From contig NZ_CABVIX010000005.1 in NCBI RefSeq assembly GCF_902498185.1, positions 1 to 64,000 of the forward strand: 64,000 bases of DNA. Reading direction: 5' to 3'. The notes beneath the pieces were generated by a model. It ran no database searches and was not told the DNA's origin. It saw only the letters and a program-made list of their open reading frames with translations. The stretch's first letter is position 1; the number at the start of each line of letters is the position of its first letter. Below are positions 16,686 through 24,569 of the stretch, in pieces. The position numbers were made by a program, and so were the translations under genes. This stretch comes from Pseudomonas fluorescens (GTDB taxonomy: Bacteria > Pseudomonadota > Gammaproteobacteria > Pseudomonadales > Pseudomonadaceae).

Positions 16686-17246
16686 TCAGGAGCGAGGAGG
16701 GTTGCTCGGCACCATCGGCCGGGACCTGCGACGCACCATACGGCGAACAACGAGGCCAGCGGCGACCAGGATGATCAACAGGACACTGAAGAAGATCGTA
16801 TTGAAGACAGGGAAGGGCTCGCTGCGGCTGGTGGTCGCCTTTATGTCAGTAATGTTGGGAAACATCGAAAACATCTGGAAGCGCCACCCGTAATAGCGAA
16901 TCACGGCCAGTTGGTTCGGATCCCTGGAGTAGTCCTGTGCTTTGGCCTGGATGTCTGCAGAGTCGAACTTGAAATACCAAGGGAAGCCCCAACCTGTGTC
17001 CTCGTTTCGGTAGACCGTTACTTCCTTGTTTGCGGGTGAAACGGAGTTGATGAAATAGACGTCCCGTGTAGGCCCGTCTGCAGGATTTTCAGCGCTGATC
17101 ACTCCGTCCGCATCCATACGCTTCACCTCGACACCGGTGACGAGGACAACGTCGTGGCGGGGAAGATAGTAGTGGAAGCACAGCGCGGCTGCGGCGATCA
17201 AGCCCAGACTGAGGATACCAATGGAGCGTTTAAGCCAGCGCATCAA
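16686..17246 (-). CDS. DUF1523 family membrane protein
   Basis: A 186-residue protein with an N-terminal transmembrane or signal-anchor segment (IGILSLGLIAAAALCFHYYL), a soluble domain containing RDVYFINS, RNEDTGWGFPWYFKFDSADI and YYGWRFQMFSMFPN, and a C-terminal transmembrane helix (FNTIFFSVLLIILVAAGLVV) ending in a basic tail. The FDSADIQA and YGWR patterns are those of DUF1523 proteins, of unknown function. It lies 99 bases upstream of terF on the same strand and may be co-transcribed with it. Confidence 0.75.
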   Translation of the reverse strand: MMRWLKRSIGILSLGLIAAAALCFHYYLPRHDVVLVTGVEVKRMDADGVISAENPADGPTRDVYFINSVSPANKEVTVYRNEDTGWGFPWYFKFDSADIQAKAQDYSRDPNQLAVIRYYGWRFQMFSMFPNITDIKATTSRSEPFPVFNTIFFSVLLIILVAAGLVVRRMVRRRSRPMVPSNPPRS

Positions 17247-17653
17247 GTCATCACCTTAGGAAAATTGGCCAATATGCAGGCAAATCGAAACCGCTGCGAG
17301 GACAGTTGTTGCAAATCAATTCAGCCCGCCCACGGCGCGAGATCAATGCTGCCACATCCACCAATCGGGCGCCAAGGCAGCTCGGTAGTTTCTTTATACC
17401 ACCCCTGTACGGGGCGTTTAAAATAGGGCACTCCCCTCGACATCTCCACCATCCACTGTATCGCTAAAATATACGGTGCTACTGATTGCCCGCTCAATCA
17501 AATTGCGTAGCGAGACTAAAATCAAAGTTGATCAATACGCAGAGGTTTAACCACTGAGCTTGCTGGGTAGGGGAAAGTTGATGGCCAGAAAGAAGGTTTC
17601 TAAAGAATCAACCTCATTTTATGGTGGTATAATTAATTCAAAAGGGGGTTCAC
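17247..17653. other. AT-richer intergenic region upstream of the Tus-family gene
   Basis: About 407 bases with no credible gene. Composition shifts to visibly lower GC from about 17430 onward, unlike the flanking operons, which suggests an insertion boundary. It must contain the divergent DUF1523 promoter and holds the tus-family promoter at its right end. I looked for a Ter-like site (core GTTGTAAC) and did not see one. Confidence 0.5.
17625..17648 (+). promoter_or_regulatory. Extended -10 promoter and ribosome-binding site of the Tus-family gene
   Basis: TGGTATAAT at 17625-17633 is a perfect extended -10 (TGnTATAAT); the -35 region is poor, as is common for this class. AAAGGGGG at about 17640-17647 is a strong ribosome-binding site before the ATG at 17654. 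Confidence 0.65.
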
Positions 17654-18631
17654 ATGTATGACGATATAAAACGATGCTACAAGCAACTCATCGATGCAGT
17701 GCGCGAGTTCAATGCGACATGGCCTTCACTTGTTATCGATGGCAAGGTCTGGCAACTACCCTTGCTGCATGAACAGCGCACACCCGATGTGATCGAAGTA
17801 AAAGCCTTGGCTGGGCAGCAGGCGATCGATGCAACAGTCGATGCGATCGGCACCTTCGAGCGCGATGTCGGACAGGCCCCCGGCACGGTCATGCGTTTGC
17901 CAGGCTATTTTCACTTGAGCGCATCCGTGTTGCCACTTGCCCTGGATATGAATAACGCCAAGCTTCAACTCATGGCAGCGATCGAAGCGGAGCGTATCGC
18001 CCAGAACCTCACCCCCGAAATGCGTCCCAGGGTAATGCGCAGGGCCTTGGGGGCCGCCACATTCAGCACAAAGCAGCTGCAGCGGACACTGCATGTATTT
18101 GACGGAGCGCCACGGCGTATGTCCTTCACCTGGGCAGGACATACAACAAGTAATGAGCGGATTGCCGTCGCGAAGATTCGCGAAAAATTGACTGCCGCGG
18201 CGCTGGCTCGTGCCGAGAGCGAACATATTCCCGTTCAACAGACACCGGAATATCTCGACCTGAAGATGATTGTGCACCTGGATGACACAGACATCCTGGT
18301 GAAGCACAAGAACATCGCGCCGCATCCTCGCTGCACGATCTGGTTCGGGCCTACAGGTGAGCGTTGGGACGCGCAGCCGAAGGCGAACTTGCCGGTTTTT
18401 GTACTGGCAGGGGAGACACCCATGAAATTGAGCGAGCTCAGGACCTTCGACAAATCAGCCAGGGGAGAGCGCCGCAGTGACACCAAGCCGCGTGAAGCGG
18501 TATGGGCACAGCGTGATATGTACCTGCCCACTGTTGCGGCCGGACATGAGCAAAACGAGGAGAAACCGTCGACGGAAAAACAGGTCAGCTCGACTTATCG
18601 TATAGGTGGGGCGATGTACCAACCGTCCTGA
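17654..18631 (+). CDS. tus: Tus-family DNA replication terminus site-binding protein
   Basis: A 325-residue protein that I align by eye with E. coli Tus (309 residues). Shared blocks in the same order and spacing are: a LP core strand before an IEVK block (DVIEVKALAGQQAIDATVDA against [20 protein letters not shown]), VMRLPGYFH against AVRLPGVLC, ALDMNNAKLQLMAAIE against ALVSHIQHINKLKTTFEH, and TLHVFDGAPRRMSFTWAGHT against [20 protein letters not shown]. Tus binds Ter sites and arrests replication forks in one direction. The C-terminal 40 or so residues are extra and low-complexity. Tus genes are typical of Enterobacteriaceae and some plasmids; one here suggests plasmid or island origin. It is a stand-alone gene with its own promoter and terminator. 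Fork-arrest activity is inferred. Confidence 0.75.
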   Translation: MYDDIKRCYKQLIDAVREFNATWPSLVIDGKVWQLPLLHEQRTPDVIEVKALAGQQAIDATVDAIGTFERDVGQAPGTVMRLPGYFHLSASVLPLALDMNNAKLQLMAAIEAERIAQNLTPEMRPRVMRRALGAATFSTKQLQRTLHVFDGAPRRMSFTWAGHTTSNERIAVAKIREKLTAAALARAESEHIPVQQTPEYLDLKMIVHLDDTDILVKHKNIAPHPRCTIWFGPTGERWDAQPKANLPVFVLAGETPMKLSELRTFDKSARGERRSDTKPREAVWAQRDMYLPTVAAGHEQNEEKPSTEKQVSSTYRIGGAMYQPS

Positions 18632-18714
18632 AAATCCGTAGGTCGACACCCGTCCTCAACCCGAGGGGGCAAGCCAGAAGCTCCGGCACACTGAGCTATT
18701 TGCATATCACGAAC

Positions 18715-18735
18715 GCCCCTCAGGGGCTTTTTTTT
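18715..18735 (+). terminator. Intrinsic terminator after the Tus-family gene
   Basis: GCCCC and GGGGC around the loop TCA are followed by eight T. It lies 84 bases after the stop. Confidence 0.85.
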
Positions 18736-18984
18736 CATTGAGGGATCCCAAGCGTACCTATGACGACAGGTCACAGCAGGTGTGAAACGTTAACGGTATG
18801 AATGCGCCCGCGGCAGCTTTAGTCTCTAGCCGTGTTCACACGCTTGCTTGAACCGCTGGTTAATTACAAATCCAATAATTGAATCGTCGAAAAACTGCTT
18901 GTTACGTTGATTGTGTTTCGTCCGGGCAGATTTGCTATCGATTCATGGCGCACTGTACGCCACGCGCCAAACCAGGAGATAACA
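18736..18984. other. Promoter region of the liv-type catabolic operon
   Basis: About 250 bases without a gene, and 353 with the terminator and tus tail. It contains GTGTGAA at 18780 and its reverse complement TTCACAC at 18835, and a short inverted repeat CGTGT-TC-ACACG at 18831-18842, all candidates for a regulator site. No clear sigma-70 pair was found. AGGAGA at 18974-18979 is the ribosome-binding site of the next gene. Confidence 0.4.
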
Positions 18985-20196
18985 ATGATAAAGAAGCACT
19001 GGGCTTCATCCTTCTGCGCCGTCCTGACCTTGAGCGTATCCATGGCATCTCTTGCAGATGTAAAAGTGGGTGCGCTGTATCCTTTCAGTGGTGCACTGGC
19101 GTTGCTGGGCGATGAAAGTTTTCGCGGATTGGAAATCGCGGTGGCCGAGCGCAACGCTGCCGGTGGTTTGAAGGGCGAGAAAATCGAGCTGCTCAAGGCT
19201 GACGCGGTTGACGCCGGCCAGGCCGTTGGCGCTGCCCGTAAACTGACTTCTGTGCAGAACGTCACAGCGGTCTTTGGCAGTTACTCCTCAGCGCTATCGT
19301 TTGCCGCGACGCAAGTGACCGAAATGGCCGGTGTGCCTTTCTTCGAGCTTGGGGCTGTGTCGGATGAAATCACCGAGCGTGACCTTAAATTCGTGATGCG
19401 CAGCAATCCGACGGCTAAAAACTTTGCAGAAGGGACTATCACTGCGATTACCAAGATCGTCGCGCCTTCACTCAAGCTCGACCCCAAGCAGCTGAAAGTT
19501 GCCATTATCCATGAGGACGCGCTCTACGGGACCACCATTGCCGGGTTCCAGAAAAAGCTCGCCCAGGAACAGGGGCTCAATGTAGTTGAAGTCCTGCCCT
19601 ATTCCGCCAAGGCCGTTGACCTGTCCTCGCTGATCTTGCGGCTCAAGGGCGCGCAGGCTGACGTGGTGCTGCAGACCAGCTACCAGAACGATACGACGCT
19701 GTTCTTCCGCCAGATCCGCGAGGCGGGCTTCAAGCCCAAGGCCCTGATTGGCGCGGGTGGTGGTTATTCGATGCAGGACACGCTGAAGGTGGTGGGCGCG
19801 CAAAACATGGAAGGCGTCCTGGACGTCGACTTCCCGCAGTTCCAGACCAACGAAGCAGGGGCCCCGGGCATCAGTGACTTTGCCAAGGCCTACAAGCAGC
19901 GCTACGGCACCGAGCCGCGCTCCGGGCACAGCCTGATCAACTACGTAGGGGCGAAGATCTTCCTCGATGCCATGGACAACGCCAGCTCGCTGGAGGCGGA
20001 TGCGCTGCGCGAAGCGGTTGCCCGCGTCGATATCCCGTCCGGCCAGACCGCTGCCGGCATCGGCGCCAAGTTCGCCGCCAATGGCCAGAACGAGCGCGCC
20101 CATACCTCGGTCATGCAGTGGCAGAACGGCGTGTTGAAAACCATCTATCCCGAATCGGCGGCCGTTACCCAAGCGCGCTTTACCGATCACCCTTGA
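18985..20196 (+). CDS. Periplasmic substrate-binding protein of a branched-chain amino acid-type ABC transporter
   Basis: A 403-residue LivJ-like protein of periplasmic binding fold type I. The N-terminus MIKKHWASSFCAVLTLSVSM with cleavage after SLA is a Sec signal peptide. The mature start VKVGALYPFSGALALLGDES is typical of the HAAT family, as are GAARKLTSVQNVTAVFG and VAIIHEDALYGTT. The ATG at 18985 is chosen for its AGGAGA box; the open frame continues upstream but is not protein-like. It captures the substrate for the LivHMGF-type system encoded next. Members of this family transport amino acids, but also aromatic acids, amides and urea, so the ligand is open. Confidence 0.9.
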   Translation: MIKKHWASSFCAVLTLSVSMASLADVKVGALYPFSGALALLGDESFRGLEIAVAERNAAGGLKGEKIELLKADAVDAGQAVGAARKLTSVQNVTAVFGSYSSALSFAATQVTEMAGVPFFELGAVSDEITERDLKFVMRSNPTAKNFAEGTITAITKIVAPSLKLDPKQLKVAIIHEDALYGTTIAGFQKKLAQEQGLNVVEVLPYSAKAVDLSSLILRLKGAQADVVLQTSYQNDTTLFFRQIREAGFKPKALIGAGGGYSMQDTLKVVGAQNMEGVLDVDFPQFQTNEAGAPGISDFAKAYKQRYGTEPRSGHSLINYVGAKIFLDAMDNASSLEADALREAVARVDIPSGQTAAGIGAKFAANGQNERAHTSVMQWQNGVLKTIYPESAAVTQARFTDHP

Positions 20197-20263
20197 ACTG
20201 TCGGTTCGTTCGGGGCTGTCGCATCAGCCTCGCGAACCCGTTTGCTCGTCAAGAGGGCGCATT

Positions 20264-21139
20264 GTGGAAATTTTTATTCAGCTTGTTCTGAACGGCCTGC
20301 TGCTGGGCGGCACATTGGCGATCATCAGTATCGGACTGACACTGATCTTCGGCATTGTGCGGGTGGTCAACTTTGCCCATGGCGAGTTCCTGATGATCGG
20401 CTTGTATGCGGTCTACCTGATGAACAGCACGTTCGGCATTCACCCCTACATTGCAATCATCCCGGCTACGCTGCTGCTGTTCGCCGCCGGTGCCGTGATG
20501 CAGCGTTTCATCATCCAGCCGCTGCTCAGCGCTGAAGGGCACATCCAGATCTTCGCCACTGTCGGTGTCTCGATCGCCTTGATGAACGGCGCGTTGCTGC
20601 TGTTCGGCGCCGACGTCAAAACTGTCCAGGGCATCACCTTGGGCACCTCCTCGGTGGCCCTGGGGCCGTTTCGTGCCAGCAGCGGGCAGTTGATCACCTT
20701 TGCCGTGTCATTGCTGATGGTCGCAGGCCTGCACTGGTTCCTGCAGAGCACTTTCCTCGGCCGCGCCGTGCGCGCTACCGCCCAGCATCGCAATGCCGCG
20801 CAGCTGATGGGCGTCGACGTGAAGAAGATCTACATCTTCGCCTTTGGCCTGGGCTGCGCCTGCCTTGGCGTTGCGTCAGGCCTGATCGCCCCGCAGTACC
20901 CGGTGTTCCCTACCGTGGGGACGTTCTTTGTGCTGACGGCCTTTGTCATCGTCGTGCTCGGCGGGCTGGGCAGTTTATCCGGTGCACTGCTGGGCTCGAT
21001 GGTCATCGGCATCGTTGACAGCCTGGCGGGCTACTACATCGCTCCAGACCTGAAGGAAGTCGTCTACTTCGTGATCTTCCTGGCCATCTTGGTGTTCCGT
21101 CCGACCGGCTTGTTCGGTGCCGGCCGCGGGTCTGAATAA
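20264..21139 (+). CDS. Branched-chain amino acid-type ABC transporter permease (LivH-like)
   Basis: A 291-residue inner-membrane permease with about eight transmembrane segments. Family motifs are LNGLLLGGTLAIISIGLTLI at the N-terminus, VNFAHGEFLMIGLYAVYL (about 36-53) and the cytoplasmic loop ATAQHRNAAQLMGVDVKKIY that contacts the ATPases. LGGLGSLSGALLGS is the LivH C-terminal signature. The start is a GTG at 20264 with AAGAGGG 7 bases before it. It forms the channel together with the fused LivM part downstream. Confidence 0.92.
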   Translation: MEIFIQLVLNGLLLGGTLAIISIGLTLIFGIVRVVNFAHGEFLMIGLYAVYLMNSTFGIHPYIAIIPATLLLFAAGAVMQRFIIQPLLSAEGHIQIFATVGVSIALMNGALLLFGADVKTVQGITLGTSSVALGPFRASSGQLITFAVSLLMVAGLHWFLQSTFLGRAVRATAQHRNAAQLMGVDVKKIYIFAFGLGCACLGVASGLIAPQYPVFPTVGTFFVLTAFVIVVLGGLGSLSGALLGSMVIGIVDSLAGYYIAPDLKEVVYFVIFLAILVFRPTGLFGAGRGSE

Positions 21140-21150
21140 GGAGAATGGTC

Positions 21151-22932
21151 ATGAATATCTTGCATCCACGTGTTTACGTAAGCCTGGTCATCCTCGCATC
21201 GCTGCTGCTGATCCCCATCAGCGTCGGCTCACCCTTTGTGTATCACCTGTTCATTCTGATCTGCAGCTACGCCGCGCTGGCGAGCGCCTGGAACATCGTC
21301 GGCGGTTTTGCCGGCCAGTTGTCGCTGGGTCACGCGGTGTTCTATGGCGTAGGCGCCTACACCACCACCTTGCTGATGATCAATTTCGGCTTGAGCCCAT
21401 GGTTTGGCATGTTCGTCGCAGCGGCGCTGTCTTCGCTGGTGGCCGTGGTGATCAGCTGGCCGTGCTTCCGTCTGCGCGGGCCGTTCTTTGCGCTGGCGAC
21501 CATCGCCGTGCTGGAAGTGGTGCGTCTGGTCACCATCAACCAGCACGACATCACGGGCGGTGCGGCCGGCATTGGCGTGCCGTTGAAGCTGGGTGTCGAG
21601 TGGATGCTGTTCCGCCCGCGCTGGCCCTACCTGCTGATCGCCTTCGGTTTTCTGATCATCACTCTGGCGGTGTCCTGGAAGATCAAGACTTCCCGCCTGG
21701 GCTACTACCTGATCGCGGTCCGTGAGCGGGAAGATGCTGCGCATGCGGTAGGCGTCGATTCGGTGAAAGTGAAGCTGATCGCCGTGGTGTTGTCGGCGTT
21801 CCTCACCAGCCTGGTGGGCAGTTTCCACGCGATGTACCTGACCTTCATCGAGCCAGGCTCGGTGTTCTCGCTCGACCTGTCGATCCAGATCGCGATGTTT
21901 GCCTTGATCGGTGGTCTGGGCACGGTATCGGGCCCATTGATCGGGACCATTCTGGTACTGCCGTTGGCTGAGCTCGCCCGGGGCTGGCTAGGTGATATGG
22001 GTAGCGGCGTGCACGGCCTGGTCTACGGCATCGTACTGGTGGCCGTGGTGCTGACCATCCCGCAGGGGCTGGTGGGGCGCTTTGGCGGGCGCGTGTTTGG
22101 CTGGATCGATGCTTTGCCCGGCGCCAGCAAGCCATTGGCCAAACCCATCCCACCGAGCACGGCCCAGATGCAACCCGTGGTTTCGGCTACCAGAGGCGAA
22201 CCTGTTCTGGTTGCCGAAAACCTGCATAAGTTCTTTGGTGGCCTGCACGCGACCAACGATGTCTCGCTGAGCCTGGCCGAGGGCGAAATCGTGGGCGTCA
22301 TCGGCCCCAACGGGGCGGGCAAGACGACCGTGTTCAATCAGCTTTCCGGTTTCCTGGTGCCGTCCAAGGGGCGGGTGAAAGTGCGTTTGCCTGACGGTGA
22401 GTGGGTCACTCCGCGCAGCCCGGCCGAATTTGCCAAGGCTGGCATCGGCCGCACCTTCCAGATCGTTCAGCCGTTTGCTGATCTCAGCGTGAGCGAGAAC
22501 ATCATGCTCGGCGCGTTCATGCACACCGCCGATGCCCAGCAAGCACGGGAGATTGCCGCTCAGGTAGCGGAGTTGACCGAGCTGACGGCGCTGCTCGATA
22601 CCCGCGCGCGCAACCTCACGGTGGGGGGCATGAAGCGTCTGGAAATGGCACGTGCGCTGGCTACCCGGCCGCGAATCCTGTTGCTGGATGAGGTCATGGC
22701 GGGACTCAACCCTACCGACGTGGTCAAGGCCATCGAAGTGATTCGCCGGGTACGCGACTCGGGCGTCAGTGTGCTGATGATCGAGCATTTGATGCAAGCC
22801 ACCATGAGCCTGTCGGACCGGATCATCGTCATCAGTTCGGGCGCACTGCTGATGCAGGGCGCTCCGCAGGATGTCATCAGCGATCCGCAAGTCATCGAGG
22901 CCTACCTGGGCAAGGAGTACAGCCATGCTTAA
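21151..22932 (+). CDS. Fused ABC permease-ATPase (LivM-LivG)
   Basis: A 593-residue fusion. Residues 1 to about 315 are a LivM-type permease (ASAWNIVGGFAGQLSLGHAV, AVREREDAAHAVGVD, FALIGGLGTVSGPLIG). A linker rich in Pro/Ser follows. From about 350 to the end is a LivG-type ATPase with Walker A GPNGAGKTTVF, Walker B ILLLDEVMAGLNP and an atypical signature LTVGGMKRLEMARAL in place of LSxGQ. The ATG at 21151 fits AAGGAGA at 21138-21144 better than the ATG directly abutting it at 21145. Energises import with LivF. Fusion of these two subunits occurs in some proteobacterial transporters for aromatic or amide substrates. Confidence 0.92.
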   Translation: MNILHPRVYVSLVILASLLLIPISVGSPFVYHLFILICSYAALASAWNIVGGFAGQLSLGHAVFYGVGAYTTTLLMINFGLSPWFGMFVAAALSSLVAVVISWPCFRLRGPFFALATIAVLEVVRLVTINQHDITGGAAGIGVPLKLGVEWMLFRPRWPYLLIAFGFLIITLAVSWKIKTSRLGYYLIAVREREDAAHAVGVDSVKVKLIAVVLSAFLTSLVGSFHAMYLTFIEPGSVFSLDLSIQIAMFALIGGLGTVSGPLIGTILVLPLAELARGWLGDMGSGVHGLVYGIVLVAVVLTIPQGLVGRFGGRVFGWIDALPGASKPLAKPIPPSTAQMQPVVSATRGEPVLVAENLHKFFGGLHATNDVSLSLAEGEIVGVIGPNGAGKTTVFNQLSGFLVPSKGRVKVRLPDGEWVTPRSPAEFAKAGIGRTFQIVQPFADLSVSENIMLGAFMHTADAQQAREIAAQVAELTELTALLDTRARNLTVGGMKRLEMARALATRPRILLLDEVMAGLNPTDVVKAIEVIRRVRDSGVSVLMIEHLMQATMSLSDRIIVISSGALLMQGAPQDVISDPQVIEAYLGKEYSHA

Positions 22933-23629
22933 GCTGAACAATGTGCATGCCGGCTACGGTGGCACGGAGATCCTGCGCGGCGTCTCGTTCGAAGTGAATG
23001 CAGGCGAGGTGATTACCATCGTCGGCGCCAACGGCGCCGGCAAGACCACGACGCTGCGCAGCCTGTGCGGCATCGTCGAACCTTCCCACGGGACAATCGA
23101 GTTCGAGGGCCGGCGCATCGTCGGCAGCCGGCCGGACGAAATCGTTGCCGCCGGCATGACCCTGATTCCAGAGGGGCGCCAGCTGTTCCCGTTCCTGAGT
23201 GTGCGCGACAACTTGCTGATGGGCGCCTACAAGCGCAGCGCCCGCCGGCACTACAAGAAACGCCTGGATGACATTCTGGATCTGTTTCCACGGGTGCGCG
23301 AGCGCCTGGAGCAGAACGCCGGGACCTTGTCGGGGGGCGAGCAGCAGATGGTCGCCATCGCCCGCGGGCTGATGGCCGAGCCCAAGCTGCTGATGTTCGA
23401 CGAGCCCTCACTGGGCCTGTCCCCGCTGCTGGTGTCCCAAGTGTTCGAGATCATCGACAAGATCCTCGCGCTGGGCACCACGGTGCTGATTGTCGAGCAG
23501 AACATTGTCCATACCTTGCGTATCGCCAACCGTGGCTATGTGTTGGAGAACGGGGAGGTGGTGCTCAGTGGCACCGGGCAGGAGCTGCTCGACAATCCGC
23601 ACGTCAAACGTGCCTACCTGGGTCTCTAG
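22925..23629 (+). CDS. ABC transporter ATP-binding protein (LivF-like)
   Basis: A 234-residue ATPase. Walker A VGANGAGKTTTLRS (about 34-47), Q-loop region TLIPEGRQLFPFLSV, signature LSGGEQQMVAIARGL and Walker B LLMFDEPSLGLSP are all intact, with the D-loop LSP and switch histidine region IVEQN following. The PEGRxLFP motif is characteristic of LivF. It starts 8 bases inside the end of the LivM-LivG fusion, so translation is coupled. It completes the transporter. Confidence 0.93.
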   Translation: MLKLNNVHAGYGGTEILRGVSFEVNAGEVITIVGANGAGKTTTLRSLCGIVEPSHGTIEFEGRRIVGSRPDEIVAAGMTLIPEGRQLFPFLSVRDNLLMGAYKRSARRHYKKRLDDILDLFPRVRERLEQNAGTLSGGEQQMVAIARGLMAEPKLLMFDEPSLGLSPLLVSQVFEIIDKILALGTTVLIVEQNIVHTLRIANRGYVLENGEVVLSGTGQELLDNPHVKRAYLGL

Positions 23630-23673
23630 CCGTGCCCGCACTTTCAGCTCGACAGCTCACCTCAGAGGTAACC

Positions 23674-24444
23674 ATGAACACACTCCGGCATGCTGACCGC
23701 GTCGTCCTGATCACGGGCGCTGGCGGTGGTATTGGTGCGGCGATCGCACAGCTGTATTGCGAGGAAGGCGCGCGTGTCGCACTGCTCGATTTCGATCAAC
23801 AGAAGCTCCAGGAACAGGGCGAGCGGCTACGCGCCGCCGGCCACGACGTCGCCTGGGCCACTGCCGACGTGGCTGATCATGCCCAGTGCCTGCACGCCTG
23901 TGAGCGCTTGACCGCTGCACTCGGCCCGATTGACACGCTGATCAACAATGCCGGGGTATCGCCCAAGCATGACGGGGCACCTGCGGCCATCTGGGAGATG
24001 GATCCGCAGGAGTGGCAGCGCGTGGTCGGCATCAACCTCAGCGGGCCGTTCAACCTGGTACGCGCTTTGACCCCGTCCATGGTGCAGCGGCGTTTTGGGC
24101 GCATCGTCAACATGTCCTCGGTAGCGGGCAGTGCGTTCCTGCCGATAGTGGCGGCGCACTACAGCGCGACCAAAGCGGCGGTGATCGGGTTTACCCGGCA
24201 CCTCGCCGGTGAACTGGGACCTTACGGCATAACCGCCAACGCGCTTGCGCCCGGCCGCATCGAGACGCCGATGCTGATGAGCGTATCGGCTGAAGCAAAC
24301 CAGGCCGTGGTCGAGCAAACACCCTTGCGCCGGCTGGGTACGCCCTTGGAGGTGGCACGCGCGGCCTGCTTCCTGACCTCGAATGAAAGCGAGTTTGTCA
24401 CCGGACAGGTGCTCGACGTGGCGGGCGGCTGGTTGATGCGCTAG
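23674..24444 (+). CDS. Short-chain dehydrogenase/reductase (SDR)
   Basis: A 256-residue classical SDR. Cofactor motif TGAGGGIGAAIA (about 11-22), an acidic residue after strand 2 (LLDFDQ) suggesting NAD(H), NNAGVSP, and the catalytic set with VNMSSVAGSAFLP and HYSATKAAVIG (Tyr/Lys). The C-terminal PGRIETPM and VTGQVLDVAGGWLMR are typical. It probably oxidises a secondary alcohol or beta-hydroxy acid of the imported compound. ATG at 23674 has CAGAGG before it. It is 44 bases downstream of the LivF-like gene. Confidence 0.9.
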   Translation: MNTLRHADRVVLITGAGGGIGAAIAQLYCEEGARVALLDFDQQKLQEQGERLRAAGHDVAWATADVADHAQCLHACERLTAALGPIDTLINNAGVSPKHDGAPAAIWEMDPQEWQRVVGINLSGPFNLVRALTPSMVQRRFGRIVNMSSVAGSAFLPIVAAHYSATKAAVIGFTRHLAGELGPYGITANALAPGRIETPMLMSVSAEANQAVVEQTPLRRLGTPLEVARAACFLTSNESEFVTGQVLDVAGGWLMR

Positions 24445-24569
24445 TTCGGAACCCATTTCCGGCCGCCATGGCGGACAAGTAGCTGGCAATACGTCATCGG
24501 CCAAGTAAGTCATGCCGGGCGGACACGCTCGCGCTCAAGAAATGGAAAAAGTGAATCTCGGGAGCGAAC

